Below, in pieces: positions 11,865 through 23,300 of a DNA stretch of 64,000 nt. Both the position numbers and the translations under genes were made by a program. The notes under the pieces are model-generated. The model saw only the letters and a list, made by a program, of their open reading frames with translations, did not search any database and was not told the DNA's origin. Source of the stretch: Camillea tinctor. Lineage: Eukaryota > Ascomycota > Sordariomycetes > Xylariales > Xylariaceae. The stretch is taken from positions 248,001-312,000 of the forward strand of contig MU394067.1 of NCBI GenBank assembly GCA_022578605.1, written 5' to 3'. Position 1 is the stretch's first letter. Each line of letters begins with the position of its first letter.

Positions 11865-12665
11865 TATTAACTTATGGGGCCGGGAGGAAAGGGGGAAGAT
11901 GATGCCAACATATGAGCCATCCCCGTGCCCATTTTTTTTCTTTTCTTGTTGGAAGCATGTCAAGATGGCGTCTGGGTTTGATCAAGTTTATTGAATATTA
12001 TATATATGTTTTTGATCTTTCATGTCCTTTTTCTTCTTTACGTCTGCTTTCTCGCTTTTGATGAATTTTTTTAAAAAGGGTCGAGTGGACACCGAGGAAC
12101 TAGAAAAAGAGCAGCGCAGCATTGGTATAAGGCGTTCTTTTTGGCTGTACGTTTGTAATACTGCCTCTTTTGGTTTTTTTTCTTTTCTGTTTTTCGCATC
12201 TGCCTTTCGACTAAATCTCTGGATTCCAATATAGATTTGCGCCCGTTTTTCCCCTTCCCCCCTCGCTCACCCAGGGGCTTGGAAAATCCCGTACGAACCG
12301 AATCTTTTCGCCTTTATTTTTTTTTTCGCCAAAAGATGCGGTCATACATACTTCCAGTATTCGTGACAATTCGTCCTCCCTCGTGTGTAAAGTAGTAGAA
12401 AGACCTGGCTTCAGCCCTTCCGCATCTATTTTTGTCCCGCCATAGTGAATATAGGGACTCCTCGTGACGGGATCGTATAATCTCAGGGTATAGAAATGAC
12501 GGCTGGTCGTGGTTGTGTAAGAGGTAATTGGACCCCCTAGGAGAGTGGAATCGTAGGGCGCCCGCATGTTTCCCATAGCTACTTCTCCGTCTCCCTTGCT
12601 TTGCGAGGGAAAACGGTGTCTTTCTAATTATATGCCGGACAAGCGTGTAATACTGAGGTCCCCCG
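11865..12665. other. spacer between convergent genes
   Basis: The 3' flanks of MID1 and the small mitochondrial gene. T-rich runs (11932-11947, 12170-12190, 12313-12327) are typical 3'-UTR composition. A 121-codon minus-strand frame at 12211-12576 has no family features and lies beyond the stop of the downstream gene. Confidence 0.55.
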
Positions 12666-13260
12666 TCATGATAGCAGCTCCCTCTCTAGCTGTACGATTC
12701 TCGCTTCTAGTTTCAATATCGTTGCTGCGATCACGGATTGAGGGGCGAGTCCCCGTTCTTGTTAGTCGTGGTGATTCTTCTTTGGCCGGGGGGATGCATA
12801 TATGTATGTATGTCTGTTTGTTGTATATAGCCTTCCCACTCCTCTTTCTTTCCCTTTTCCCTTTGCGCCAGGAGGTCTGTTAAATATTATGTATGCCTGT
12901 GTCCACTCACCGTTCATTTCGTCTTTGATCTCGTTGTTCTCGAGCCGCACCCAGAAGTAGTACGCCAGCTGGTACGTGAAGATGGAGATCAGGATGGTCT
13001 TGAATATGGGTCGGCCGAAAGTAGCGTAGAATTTGCCCTTTTTGGAGTAAGGTTCTGGTTAGGATTTGAAATTTTAAGGGGAATGGGGGAAGGGGCGCGC
13101 TTGCATTGAGAGATTGCTGCTTTGGCTGCTGTTGCGACGAAAAGCGCACCCAGGCTCGTCGCACGACGATCGAGGAGGGGGAGGACGGGGCGGGGCGGAG
13201 ATGCCGAGCGGTTAGGGAGCGCAGCGGCGCGAGTTGGGTTAGGATCGGTCGGGGAAGCAT
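12666..13260 (-). CDS. Small mitochondrial single-pass membrane protein, unassigned
   Basis: Three exons (13260-13105, 13037-12911, 12724-12666) give 113 residues. The N-terminus (1-50) is rich in Arg, Ser, Ala and Gln and lacks acidic residues, a good mitochondrial presequence. Residues 53-65 (GKFYATFGRPIFK) lead into one membrane helix, about 66-83 (TILISIFTYQLAYYFWVR), and then a charged coiled coil to the end, containing NATILKLEARIVQLERELL. The first intron appears to be GC-AG: no GT lies in the needed interval, and GCAAGC...AAAAAG with a CTAAC branch point restores the frame. The second intron is GTGAGT...CGCAG with CTAAC about 40 nt upstream of the acceptor. Without the last exon the coiled coil would be cut. 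I do not recognise the family; an inner-membrane assembly or scaffold role is only an inference from the topology. Confidence 0.72.
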
Positions 13261-14305
13261 TTTGGTGATTATTGTTGTTCGATTTCGGCTTTCCGAACGC
13301 AAACGGGGAATTCTTGGTGGTTGAGTTGCCGAAGTTATCGTCGGGTCAAAAAGCGTTTAACTGAGCTAAGAGTGATCGATAACTAATAGTAGATACCTGT
13401 GTAACTATGTACCATCAAAGATGCACCTGGGCAGTCCCCCTCCTTATCCAATGTGGCTTGATTCCTTGCATGAAATCATTAATAGATGTGGCTTTGCTGG
13501 GAACTCGATAAGAAAAAGAATGCGGAGAAGAGAAGGGAGGACAACCAAGGGACAGACAGCTAAGGTGAGCGGTTCCACGGCAAGGCTGCCGAGCTAAGAA
13601 GTTGACTATACCCCTAAAATAGGGCCTATCAGGGTAAAGCGCGTCCATTGGTAGGCCTGTCAATTGAAACGGGCAGGTCCCTTGCGCATCTTTACAGACA
13701 CATGTCCATAAGCTAAAAAGGGTACTTACATGCATACTATGTATGCGCAATAAGTACGAAGTACATATAGCTTTCTTATTACCTATTATCTGTTACCTTT
13801 GGTCTTTTCTTGCCTTCTCACAATTTGAACTTAAACACACCACCCGCGGTTTATGGAACTCGTGGCATTTATAACTACTACCTAAAGTAAATACTTCCAC
13901 ATTAAACTTGTCCTTACTTGATTTGATTATCATCCTCTCTGACTCAACCTCAACTTTAGTCCTTCCCCCTAACTTAGTAAAAACTACAATCTGTTCTCAG
14001 AACCGATTCGAACCCATTACTTGCTGTTGTTATATATATATAAACTTACTGTCTTCCTTTCTCTGCGGGAGGAACTCTTTACCTTTGCTTCCTTACATTC
14101 CAAGTTCACACAATTCCCGGTAGCGACATAACACACGGACACGCGACAAACTCAGGACCCCTCCGAGAACCTATTTATATATATACCCTGTTCAATCTCG
14201 AAAAAGAAAGAGTTCGGAAGAGATTCATAACGAATTCTTCCTCCATACTCTGACCTTATTTTCCACTACCTCTTTTCCCCCCTTTCACACGCAAATACAG
14301 AAACA
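13261..14305. other. divergent promoter region
   Basis: A 1-kb spacer between the mitochondrial protein gene and the RAMP4 gene. It holds a short TA run at 14031-14041, a TTTATATATATA stretch (14171-14183) and a C/T-rich leader (14240-14290) directly before the RAMP4 start. No coding or RNA gene is recognised. Confidence 0.5.
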
Positions 14306-14795
14306 ATGGTGAGCTATCCGTGCCATATCCGCACCACAACATCCCCCCCTCCCCCTTCCCTCTCTAAAGTTCAATCGATCAAGAAAGACGGAAAGGAAGA
14401 AAGAAAAATAACTAACGAGATTGCTTCCCATAAAAATAGGCCCAGACCCTCGAGCAACGAAGGCGTAACGCCAAGTTCGCGAAGGACCAGGACGCGCGCC
14501 GGGGCAAGTCGGAGAACGACATCAAGAAGCGGAACAAGGAAGTGGCCAAGTCGCCCATCTCCCCCTTCTGGCTTGGTGAGATCCTTTTTTGCCTTTTTCT
14601 TCCTTTCCACGTATTCCCTTCCCGCTCGCACTAGATGATATAGCTCCTTCGTAGTGGTCAGATGGGGAAGAGGGCGAAAGAGAGAGAGAGAGAGATTGTG
14701 CTAACGTGTTGTATTGTTCGCGTACAGGTATACTCGCCTTTGTCGTTTTCGGCGGTTTGATATTTGAGGTCATCTCGCGCATCTTCTTCCGTTAG
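14306..14795 (+). CDS. YSY6: RAMP4/Ysy6-type ribosome-associated ER membrane protein
   Basis: The gene codes for only 68 residues in three exons: 14306-14308 (the start codon alone), 14440-14575 and 14728-14795. The introns are 131 and 152 nt. The product begins M-AQTLEQRRRNAKFAKDQ, continues with a hydrophilic basic stretch ending KSPISPFW and closes with a tail-anchor helix, LGILAFVVFGGLIFEVI, plus SRIFFR. This is the complete RAMP4/SERP1 layout: a cytosolic basic head and a C-terminal membrane anchor. Family members bind the Sec61 translocon and stabilise membrane proteins under ER stress. Splice phases 0, 1 and 2 all agree. The coding part is too split to appear as one open frame, so it is easy to miss. 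The start is fixed by the family N-terminus, which needs the ATG joined straight to GCC. Confidence 0.92.
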
Positions 14796-15752
14796 AAACA
14801 AAAGCATTCGCTCACATCGAACACACACACACACACATACACACAACAGATTTGTTCCTTGTTAAGGAGAAAGGGGGAGGGTCAAGGGGGGAATGTTCAG
14901 AGTCTTCCGTTAGCTTGTCTGTTCCCTTGAACGACAAGATTAAAGAAGAGAAGAGACGGGAACATGTTTGCTTTTTTACCATTTAACAGATGGTAAAATT
15001 ATATTATTTATCGAAGACATGGGAAAATTCGAAGAAAAAAAGAGCAAGCAAGAATTTTTTTGGTTTGAACCAAAGCGGATTATAGAGAGAGAGAGAGTGA
15101 CGATGGGATAGGGCGAAGAGGAGGGGAGGCGAAGTAGGATCTTACTACAGGATGGAACGGACCGAGATGTATACATGCATATCTGGGTAATTCTTTTTAT
15201 TATTATTTTTTCTCTTTTTTTACTTCTTTATTATAGTAGCCGAAGAGGTGCAAAACCTCTACGCGCCGAACCTCCTTTTTTCCTCCCCTTTTGGCCCCGG
15301 AAAAAAAACCCCAATGTTTTACTCCCCTTATCTGGATCACAATGTCATTATGATATGGCTACCCCTGCTTCTTAATCTCTTAGGACCAGTCCTCGTCTTC
15401 TCCTGATTGTCTTATCACATATGTGAGTTAGGAGTCTGTCTATTGATTCGCCCTTAAACTTGTGGGAGATTTCCCCTGACCATCTTGGTTGTGCGGAGGA
15501 TGGATGGGTCATTCCTCAATTGGTGTGTTGTTGGTATCCATTGCGGGGAACCGCTTCATACTCACCGGCCTTACCCCCTTCCTTTTCTTATATATAGGTA
15601 TATTAGGTGCTATTGGCTACCTAGAGTAGGTCACACAACTAGGTAATAGCTAGGTTGACGGGAAAAGGACCTATCGTTATGCGCATAGCATAGACGTGAC
15701 CCAGCCCCTGAAAAGCTCGGTGGGAGGAGAAAGGGGGCGAGCAAGCAAGCGG
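14796..15752. other. spacer between convergent genes
   Basis: The 3' flanks of the RAMP4 gene and the SMAP-domain gene. It has a CA dinucleotide run (about 14821-14847), a GA run (15086-15097) and T-rich tracts at 15190-15240. TAGGT/ACCTA words cluster at 15595-15655. No gene is supported. Confidence 0.5.
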
Positions 15753-16948
15753 TTATGCTCCCAGACCTCGCCTGTGCCCCTGTCCTTCGTTCTTAATTCT
15801 CATTCCCGTGTTGAACTGGCGCTCCAGGTCGTTCTGCACCCGGGCGATGTCGGATTTAGCCGACGGCGCGTGGCTACCGCTGCCGCCCCCTGAGGCTGCT
15901 CCGGTCGTCTTCTTCGCCCCGAGGAGACGCAGAAACTTCGCTTTCCGCTTGTCGCTGCCCTCGAGCGCGGAAACGTTCCACTGCTCTCCTTGGTCGTTGT
16001 TGTTGTCTGCTGCCGCCGTCGTTGGCAGTGCGGGCGCTGGCGCCGCGGACTCGGAGTCCTCGCTTGAGCTTGGTGTCAGCTCCCTCTTCTTGTTCTTCAT
16101 GCTTTTCTTCTCCTTCTTCTCCTTCTTCTCCTTCTTCTCCTTTTTGTCTTTCTTTTTCTTGTCTTTCTTCCCCGCCTTATCTTTGGGCGTATCGACTTCA
16201 CTGCTCTCCTCAGCAGTAACAGCCTTTTCCGTCTTTATCTTCTTCTGCTTCTTCTTTTTGGGCGTCTCAGCTTCCGACCCGGCGACGTCTATTTCCATGG
16301 CATCTTCGTCCTCTTCCGCTGCTGCCTTGCGCTTGCGCTTCTCAGACCTCTTCTCCTCCTTGTTCTTGTGCTTCTTCTTTTTCTTATCCTTTTCGTTCTT
16401 TTCATCGGCGTAGCCGCTAGACGCTGTGATAGATGGACCGAGCTCCTCCTCCATTATACGGTCGAGGGCACGCTCTCGAAGCTTCTCATCTTTACTTGTC
16501 TTCTTTTCCTTAGAGTTCCCCTCGCTAGATGTGTCATCAGAATCGGAGTCTGAGTCTGAGGCGATCTCGCGAGATAGCTTGGCTTGAACCTCATCTTCCT
16601 TCTTTGCGCATGGATTAGTAACTGTAGTAGATGGGGGATCGTGCGGTAGGAACTCTTACAGCCTTTAAGGCGTCGAGATAGTCAGCACGGGCTCGAGCTT
16701 TCTGGGCCTTAGCCATCAGCTTACTAGCCTTTGCTTCTAGCTTCTCGGCGCGGAGACGCGAGCGTATGCGCCGCTGCTCACGCCTGTCGCGGGATTCGTG
16801 CTTGGCTTCATGCTGGTCTTTCTGTCCCTTGTGCTTAGCCTCTGCCAGTTTGGTTAATGGGTTTTCTGCTTGCGCAGGGCAATGTCAAGACAAATTGAGG
16901 TGGTGGGCGGGTACCTTCGTACTCAGACGAGCTCTGATCGATGTCCAT
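15753..16948 (-). CDS. SMAP-domain lysine-rich nuclear protein
   Basis: Exons 16948-16915, 16865-16660 and 16601-15753 yield 362 residues. The acceptor of exon 3 could also be 3 nt further in, removing one lysine. Residues 12-80 form a charged helical region rich in K, E, R and A. Residues about 130-270 are extreme low complexity (KKKKK, KEKKEKKEKK) with acidic serine patches, as in nucleolar proteins. The C-terminus (288-362) is a small-acidic-protein-like (SMAP/KNOP1) domain, with WNVSALEG, KRKAKFLRLLGAKK and the end motif GMRIKNEGQGHRRGLGA. Function is poorly known in fungi; KNOP1-type proteins are nucleolar. It diverges from the recyclin gene across a 620-bp promoter. The lysine repeat gives long serine/phenylalanine shadow frames on the other strand. 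Confidence 0.82.
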
Positions 16949-17569
16949 TGTAGGAGTAAGTAGCGTGGGGAGTATGAGGTTTTCAGCTAATGATGGTCGA
17001 CTATAAGGAAAAGGATATTTGAATTTCATATAATCAACAAAGGGAAAGGGGAAAAAACACTAGTGTAAGAAACAATTGAAGCTTTAAGGTTAGCTATCCA
17101 TAGCTCTAGTGTTCTAAAGTCAGGTACAATGTAGGTTAGATAAGATAAGTACAGTACCAAAGCTTCTTTTTTTTCATAAAGAATTCTGCCGCGGGGCCCC
17201 GGAAGGCGGTGTAAAGTCGAAATATAGCTAATCCTAGCTTGGCTGCTGGCCCAACCCGTCAGGCACCCCTTTTCAGCTGTCTACCGTCCCTGGTTAAAGC
17301 GGTTCTAACGCCCGACCCCCGGTCCCAATTGTCCCCAATTGTCCCCATCCATCACCGCCCATCCTTTCATCCATTCATTATTATTTCCATACAACCATAT
17401 AAGGAAGCAAAGGCTTATGTTCAAATTGCTGAATAAATCAATCGGGTCCTGCATGTGCATCATAGCGTGGACGATGATGCCTTGTATGGTTCAACTTGAT
17501 TTTCCTACTGTCATTCATTAAGGGTTATCTTCATTTCCATTTCTATTTCCATCTCACCTACTTGGAGCC
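16949..17569. other. divergent promoter region
   Basis: A 620-bp spacer between the SMAP-domain gene and the recyclin-1 gene. The repeat CCAATTGTCCCCAATTGTCCCCAT (17325-17348) is a short direct duplication containing CCAAT words, about 230 bp before the recyclin start. The leader is pyrimidine-rich (17530-17560). Confidence 0.45.
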
Positions 17570-20366
17570 ATGTCGACTTACAGACGATCAATGCACCCGG
17601 CCACGGTGCCGAGGACCAGCATCCTGAGCACTCTACAAGCAACGTCTATTATAGAGACAAAGACGGCGCTGCCTGCTGGTAAGTGCAATTCTATTGTTTT
17701 AAAACAGTGGCTCAAGTGCCCAAGAACCCTGATCTGACTCCTCTGCTGCAGAGATCTTGGTGGCTATCCTCGATTATTTGCCCGTACGGGATCTGCTTCG
17801 GTTTGCGAGAACCTCTTCTAGGATGCGTGAAATGGTTTACGATGACACACGATGGGTAGCAAGGCTAAAGAGTATGGGATTATGGAATGAGGCCGAGGCA
17901 AGGAAACGGTTCGATGAAGCTATGAAAAGGAAGCGTGATGCTGCCGCACGAGCCAGTGTGCATAGTGCTTCCGGCTCCGTCTCCGGGAGGCAGGGTAGCA
18001 CTACCATATTCGATGCCACAGTAGAGGAGGAAAGGCGTGCGAAGCAGGCTGCACAAGCGAGTGAAGCCAAGATTGACGGCTTCGAAACACTGAGCCTAAC
18101 TCCAGCCCAGCCCAAGTCCCCCTTCGAGGACCCTACTGCCCTCCTCGACGTTATTAAAAACGCCAAGAGTGTGCGAGGACATGCGAGAGAGGAGTATGGG
18201 AAGATTTATGGAGCGCTGGCGCCTTTCTATTTTGACCTGGCTCGGGCGAAGTCTCATACTGAGCCAATCGTTTTCAAGGTCTTCCGAGACCCTGAGCGCC
18301 AGGCGCGGATGCTGTCTAATCTCCAAACTTTCAGCAAAAGTGATTGGGCCGATGGCTGGCTTGAACGAGAAGGGAGGCTCACGAATATGCTGAGTATTTT
18401 CGAAAGTGCCGTCTTGCGTGAATTTGAGCAGGGCTACGAATTTTGGGATGTTGATGGTAGAATGCGGAGGTACGCACACGTTCTGCACTTCTTAAACGGC
18501 GGGAGTGCTGCCATGGATCTCTTTATCCAAAAACACCCAATATTCAATGATCGTGAAGCGCTTGGAAATCCGAGGGACTGCATCAACAAAGCCGCTCACG
18601 ATGAGATCAATCTCGAGCCTTCGCGCATTTTTTTCGAGCTACTTTCTCGGAAACTCAATGAGCAGAGTGATATCATAGGCCGTATGTTTCCTGACGCGGC
18701 AGCTGTCTTCTGGACATTTGTGGATAAAGTCCGAGAAGATATCATCATGGAATATGCTACCCCTCTGTTAGATGAGACCCACGACAGGAACATGACATCT
18801 TACCTCAAAGCCGTATCAGGCCTCTTCGAGCAGTGCATGCAGTTCGTGAGAACCTTGGAGCCCCCTAAAGGCTCAACTGGAACGCTTGAGGACCATGCAA
18901 AAGAGATCTCACTCAGGGTATTCGAACCGCACTTGGATTTATACCTACAGGAAGAGCTGGATCATTTCCTTAAACACGCAGAACATGAAGTTGATGATTG
19001 GGAGCAAAAGCTCTCAGAGCAGGAGGCGACGGTAGAGTCCTTCTATATGGGGAACTTCAATCGGCAAGTTGACAAGAACGATTTTTTAACTTCCTTTAAA
19101 AAGGTTGTGATGATGCCCGTGACGGTCATACCCAACGCTTTCGGGAGCAGCAGGCCTACATCAACCATGTCTACGAACAGTACAGGCACACTTCGGCCTC
19201 CAAGTACTCCTGGCTCGTCATCTCGGCCTCACTCCCCAGCAGTTAGCGGAACCCTTGAGCGCTCGGGAAGTCCGCTACCTTCAGAAGCACCTAATGACGA
19301 GCTTAAAGCAAAGGCGGCCCTAATGGCAAATCGACTCGAAGGGATTAGAGGTCTCTTCAGCATCGAGGTTGCGTTGAATCTTGTTCATACTGCTAAAACA
19401 AGTTTGGGGAGAGCAGCCAAGTTCATCAGACTAGGCGGTCAGGCTGGCGAGGAAGCTAGAGAACAATGCGAAGCGTTGTTTGTAGCCTTGCTCAAAGTGC
19501 TAGGCCAGAAGCATGTGAAAAATGGCTTTACCAAAGCTGTGGATCATCTGTCTCGCTATAATCCTCGCGAAATTAGCGATCATAGCCAGACAGGGGTAGC
19601 ACCTCTCGTCATGTTCATTGAGCTAGTCAATGTAGGCGATATCATTTCCCAAATGATAGATGTCTTTTACGAACAGCAACTTGCTGCCCCGAAAATCGCC
19701 GATCGAAATGATTTTATGGATCCAGCTGGGCTGGCGAAGAAAAAATTTGAGCAGATGTTGGACGAGAATGTAGCAGCCGGTCTCAATAAAGGCATTGACG
19801 TGCTCATGGATGAGGTTGAATACCTTTGTGCTACGACTCAGCTTCCTACCGACTACAATCCTCTGCCGCAATCGCAAGAAACAGGTGTTATGAAGAATCA
19901 AGACATCGGTCCAACAAATACGGCCAAGCGCATTACTGATCTCGTCTCTTCACATATAAAAATGCTGACAGGGAGCACGGAGAAGACAATGTTAGATGTT
20001 TTTAACAGCGAGGTTGGGTTGCGTCTATTTACAGCTATATGCAAGCATATCAAGAGGCAGCGAGTTAGCACGGAGGGGGCAATCAAGCTAATCGCAGATA
20101 CGACGATGTACTTTGAGTACATACGCACGCTGAAGAACCCAGACCTACTAGCTTATTTCAAGGCTCTTCGGGAACTCAGTCAGATCTATCTGATTGACGC
20201 TCGAGACGCGAAGGATATGGCAACCATTATTGCCGACGGAGACCGATTTGGTGGGATATTCCGTGCCGAAGAAGTATATGAATTTGCTGAGAGGCGAGCC
20301 GACTGGTATCAAGTCAAGAGGGACGTTGAACGAGCCATGTATGGGCTTGAGTGCTGTGTCATGTGA
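17570..20366 (+). CDS. RCY1: Recyclin-1: F-box and Sec10-like endosomal recycling protein
   Basis: Two exons (17570-17678, 17752-20366) encode 907 residues. An F-box lies at about 34-75 (LPAEILVAILDYLPVRDLLRF), which in yeast Rcy1 binds Skp1. The rest is a long helical exocyst Sec10-like region, interrupted by a Ser/Pro/Thr-rich linker at about 465-510 (STMSTNSTGTLRPPSTPGSS). The protein ends ECCVM, a CaaX box (C-C-V-M) for prenylation, the same kind of end that yeast Rcy1 carries. Rcy1 acts in recycling of endocytosed cargo such as SNAREs from endosomes to the Golgi and plasma membrane. The order F-box, Sec10 fold, CaaX and the length all match. The first ATG gives the short Ser/Thr/Arg N-terminus and the intron phase (G|AG) restores PAEIL. 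Confidence 0.93.
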
Positions 20367-23300
20367 AGCTGTTATGTCTCGGGCGCGCCGGCGGACTATA
20401 ATAATGTAGTCCCGCAGTTCGGACAGCTAACTAATGCATCCCATCAACGAACACCATCTCCTGAAAGGGCATAGCTAACTCTTAGACAATGCGACATTGA
20501 GTGAACAAATTTTGCTGTTGGTGTTGACTATGAAATCACAACCAGGCCACCACTGGATGGTTATACTCAGAAATGGTGTGGCTTGGCCGGAAAACCCACC
20601 ACGATAGTAGAAGTCTAGCGGACGCCGCCTATTTCGGCCTGCGTACTACTTTGTTAGCGTTTTCGTTTCCGAAATAGTATGGGGTTCTAACGGCGGTCTC
20701 GTGGGGACAGCGGTTCGGAAGAATACCTGTAACGGCTTAATGCGTGTAGAGAAGCCACGTTGTTAGGGCACGTAGCGAAGAATTCTACATGCAGCTAATG
20801 GTGAGACTATCTTTTGAGGCCGTTCAAACTAAATAGTAGTTAAAACGGTGCTGGTGGGTAGTATTCACATCTCGACTCCGTCGCGGCTCGACTTGCCTTT
20901 ACTACACCTGCTGTCACTGAAACCAGACGTCATCTATCTAGCCATGCAGCCTGCCGTCTATCATCGGCATCAGGGGCCCGGTACTCTGCAGCATTCCAGC
21001 GCATTCGATAACCATTTACAGCAACATTAGTTTCAGCCAGGTGATTTTCTCTTCAACCACTAATAGTCGACTACGTGACTTTGATTCCCTTCGAACAACA
21101 TAAGGATTCATGTCATATGATAAGCGTACAATTCGATCGTTTCCTATTTCAGATGTGACGAGCCCAGAGGCGCAAGGGAAATAGTTGGTCAAACTTCTCT
21201 AGAGCCTATGAGGGATGATTGAGATGGGCAGAAAGAGGAAGTTCAAGGTTCATGGTGATACGGATGTGTCTCGGAAGGCCTAGTCGAAGGGTGTGTCTAC
21301 AGCTTACAGCATGCGAGTCTCGCTTCCAGGGGTCAGCGACCGGAATCGAGAATGGTCAGGGATCCTCCCTGTAGCAATCCATCAGTCATCACCTCATAAG
21401 TTCCATAGACTGTACCCAACTGAGTGGATACGGACGGGATGGTAGGGTCAGCACGTTCTTCCCGCTAAACAACGGACCCTTGCTTCTACCACCCTTGAGC
21501 TTTTTTCCCCAGTTGGAAAGCTTAGGATGATTTGAAAGTTGATCCATCGTCAAGGCACGAAACGAGAGCCGCTCATTGCGTGAGTCACGCGTCACCAAGT
21601 AGATAACCTATGGTATCTTAAAAATATCCGAAAGTCTCGGGGCCAAACGAAACAAAAGATCGGGTGTTACCTTACCTGGTCACTGTTATTTTTGTTGTCA
21701 ACGGTTATGGTTTAGTGTCTATCTTATAGTGCTCGAAACCAAGACTTATCAGCCAAGGGAATGTGAGACATGGCCATTGTGCCTCTTACTAACTTGTAAG
21801 ATGATCCTAGATATATATGAGGGGGTTTGAAGGAACCGCGATTTAGAAGCTTCAACGGATCTTTCCTCCATGAATGCGCCGGGGGATCATATAAACCCCT
21901 GCTATTGCGTCAAACTAAACGTCAGACTAACCAAGATAGATGTGCACGATTCCTTCGTAATATGGAGATTACTGTAATAGCAGGGCTCCATCCTACTGGC
22001 GTGCGAACTATTTAGTTATATGAGATAGATTACCGAGTTTCCAAACTTTGGGTCAAGATGGGACAGGCTTCACTATCAACATGCATGCAGCTTGGCAAGG
22101 CATAATTCATCTTCTTTGGTCATGTGTGTCTTCCTAGGTGGCATTATCCTCAGCCTTTTTACTCGGTGCCCTTATGACAACCCTACGCTCACCGTGCGAT
22201 GCTGCTATTCAGGGTGTCTCGTATGGGAAACCGTTCTCAAATGTCACGGCACATGCTAGACATTGGCAATGGCTGCCTGACGGCGAGACATGCGTTCGGG
22301 CTGGAACCCGAGAGGCTTTCAGCAATGCGGTTCACAGCATATACATCGCATGTATCCAACCATATATGCCGTCGTTACATGAGGCGTCAACCTCGCCAAT
22401 CTACTATTGCCGGGAATTAGTATCAGTAAAGGGGGGGGGAGATCAATCATGCCAGCCTCCCCGTATGGCACAGATCCGCCGTCCCATATTGCGGTTGCAC
22501 CGGCGACGCAACCTCCAATACATACATACATAAATACGTATACTATACCGTACTTACTTACATGGGGGGAGGGTTGTGCCGGGGCCTCGGTATCTCTGCG
22601 AGACCGGGATCGTTTCCCTGCGTCAAATGTAGATCTACTGTACTCAGCCGCACGGAAAGCTGAACCACGGGCCTGTCGATCTGAAGCCTGTTTTATATCA
22701 AGATCTCTCTGTGTCCGTGTTCTTGGGAGGGTCCCGTCCGTCTAGTGACATGGGCGAAAATTTCAACGAGATTGGAACACGAATGGGCTAGTGCTCAGCT
22801 GTCAATGACGGGAAAGTCGGTCGGGGAGTGGGGGTGGGAAAAGAGGGAAAAGAGAAAAAAGGAAAGCAAAACATAGGCATTGACGAGTATCTATTCGCAG
22901 AGAGAATGATGGGACGATGGGAAAAGGGAAAAGAAAAAAAAACCGCCCCCATTCAAAATTGGAAAACATACCACCCACCCACCCACTCATCGCTCGGCGC
23001 CATGCGGGGGGAGAGTCCAGATGCGTGGGAGAGAGAAGTCTATTTCCCTCCATTCTGGGCCTCCGACCCGGGATCATGGTTATGTTTAAGGGATAATGGC
23101 TACCTAACCCACTCGCACTCGCCACGCCGAATCTTGGGTCGGTTTATTGGTTCGTGTTTGGACCTGAATTTTTTTTTTCAGAGGCAACCTATCAGTTCCG
23201 TAAAGAGGGCCAGCTGAAACCTCGGGAGATCGGTCGTCATTCAAATTCGACCTCTCCACGTGCCGTCTGTGCGGTCGTCAGATCTTATCTCGCGATCGTG

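Noticed and set aside
12211..12576. 121-codon minus-strand frame between MID1 and the mitochondrial gene
   Set aside because: It lies downstream of the stop of the spliced mitochondrial gene and shows no protein-like pattern.
14005..14025. Possible tRNA T-loop (GGGTTCGAATC on the minus strand)
   Set aside because: The flanking bases do not pair into a T stem and no matching D arm or acceptor stem is found.
15808..16413. 201-codon Ser/Phe/Leu-rich plus-strand frame resembling membrane segments
   Set aside because: It is the antisense of the lysine-repeat region of the SMAP-domain gene.
22138..22533. 131-codon frame that looks like a secreted protein
   Set aside because: It begins with GTG, not ATG, has overlapping frames of similar length in two other registers and no conserved motif.
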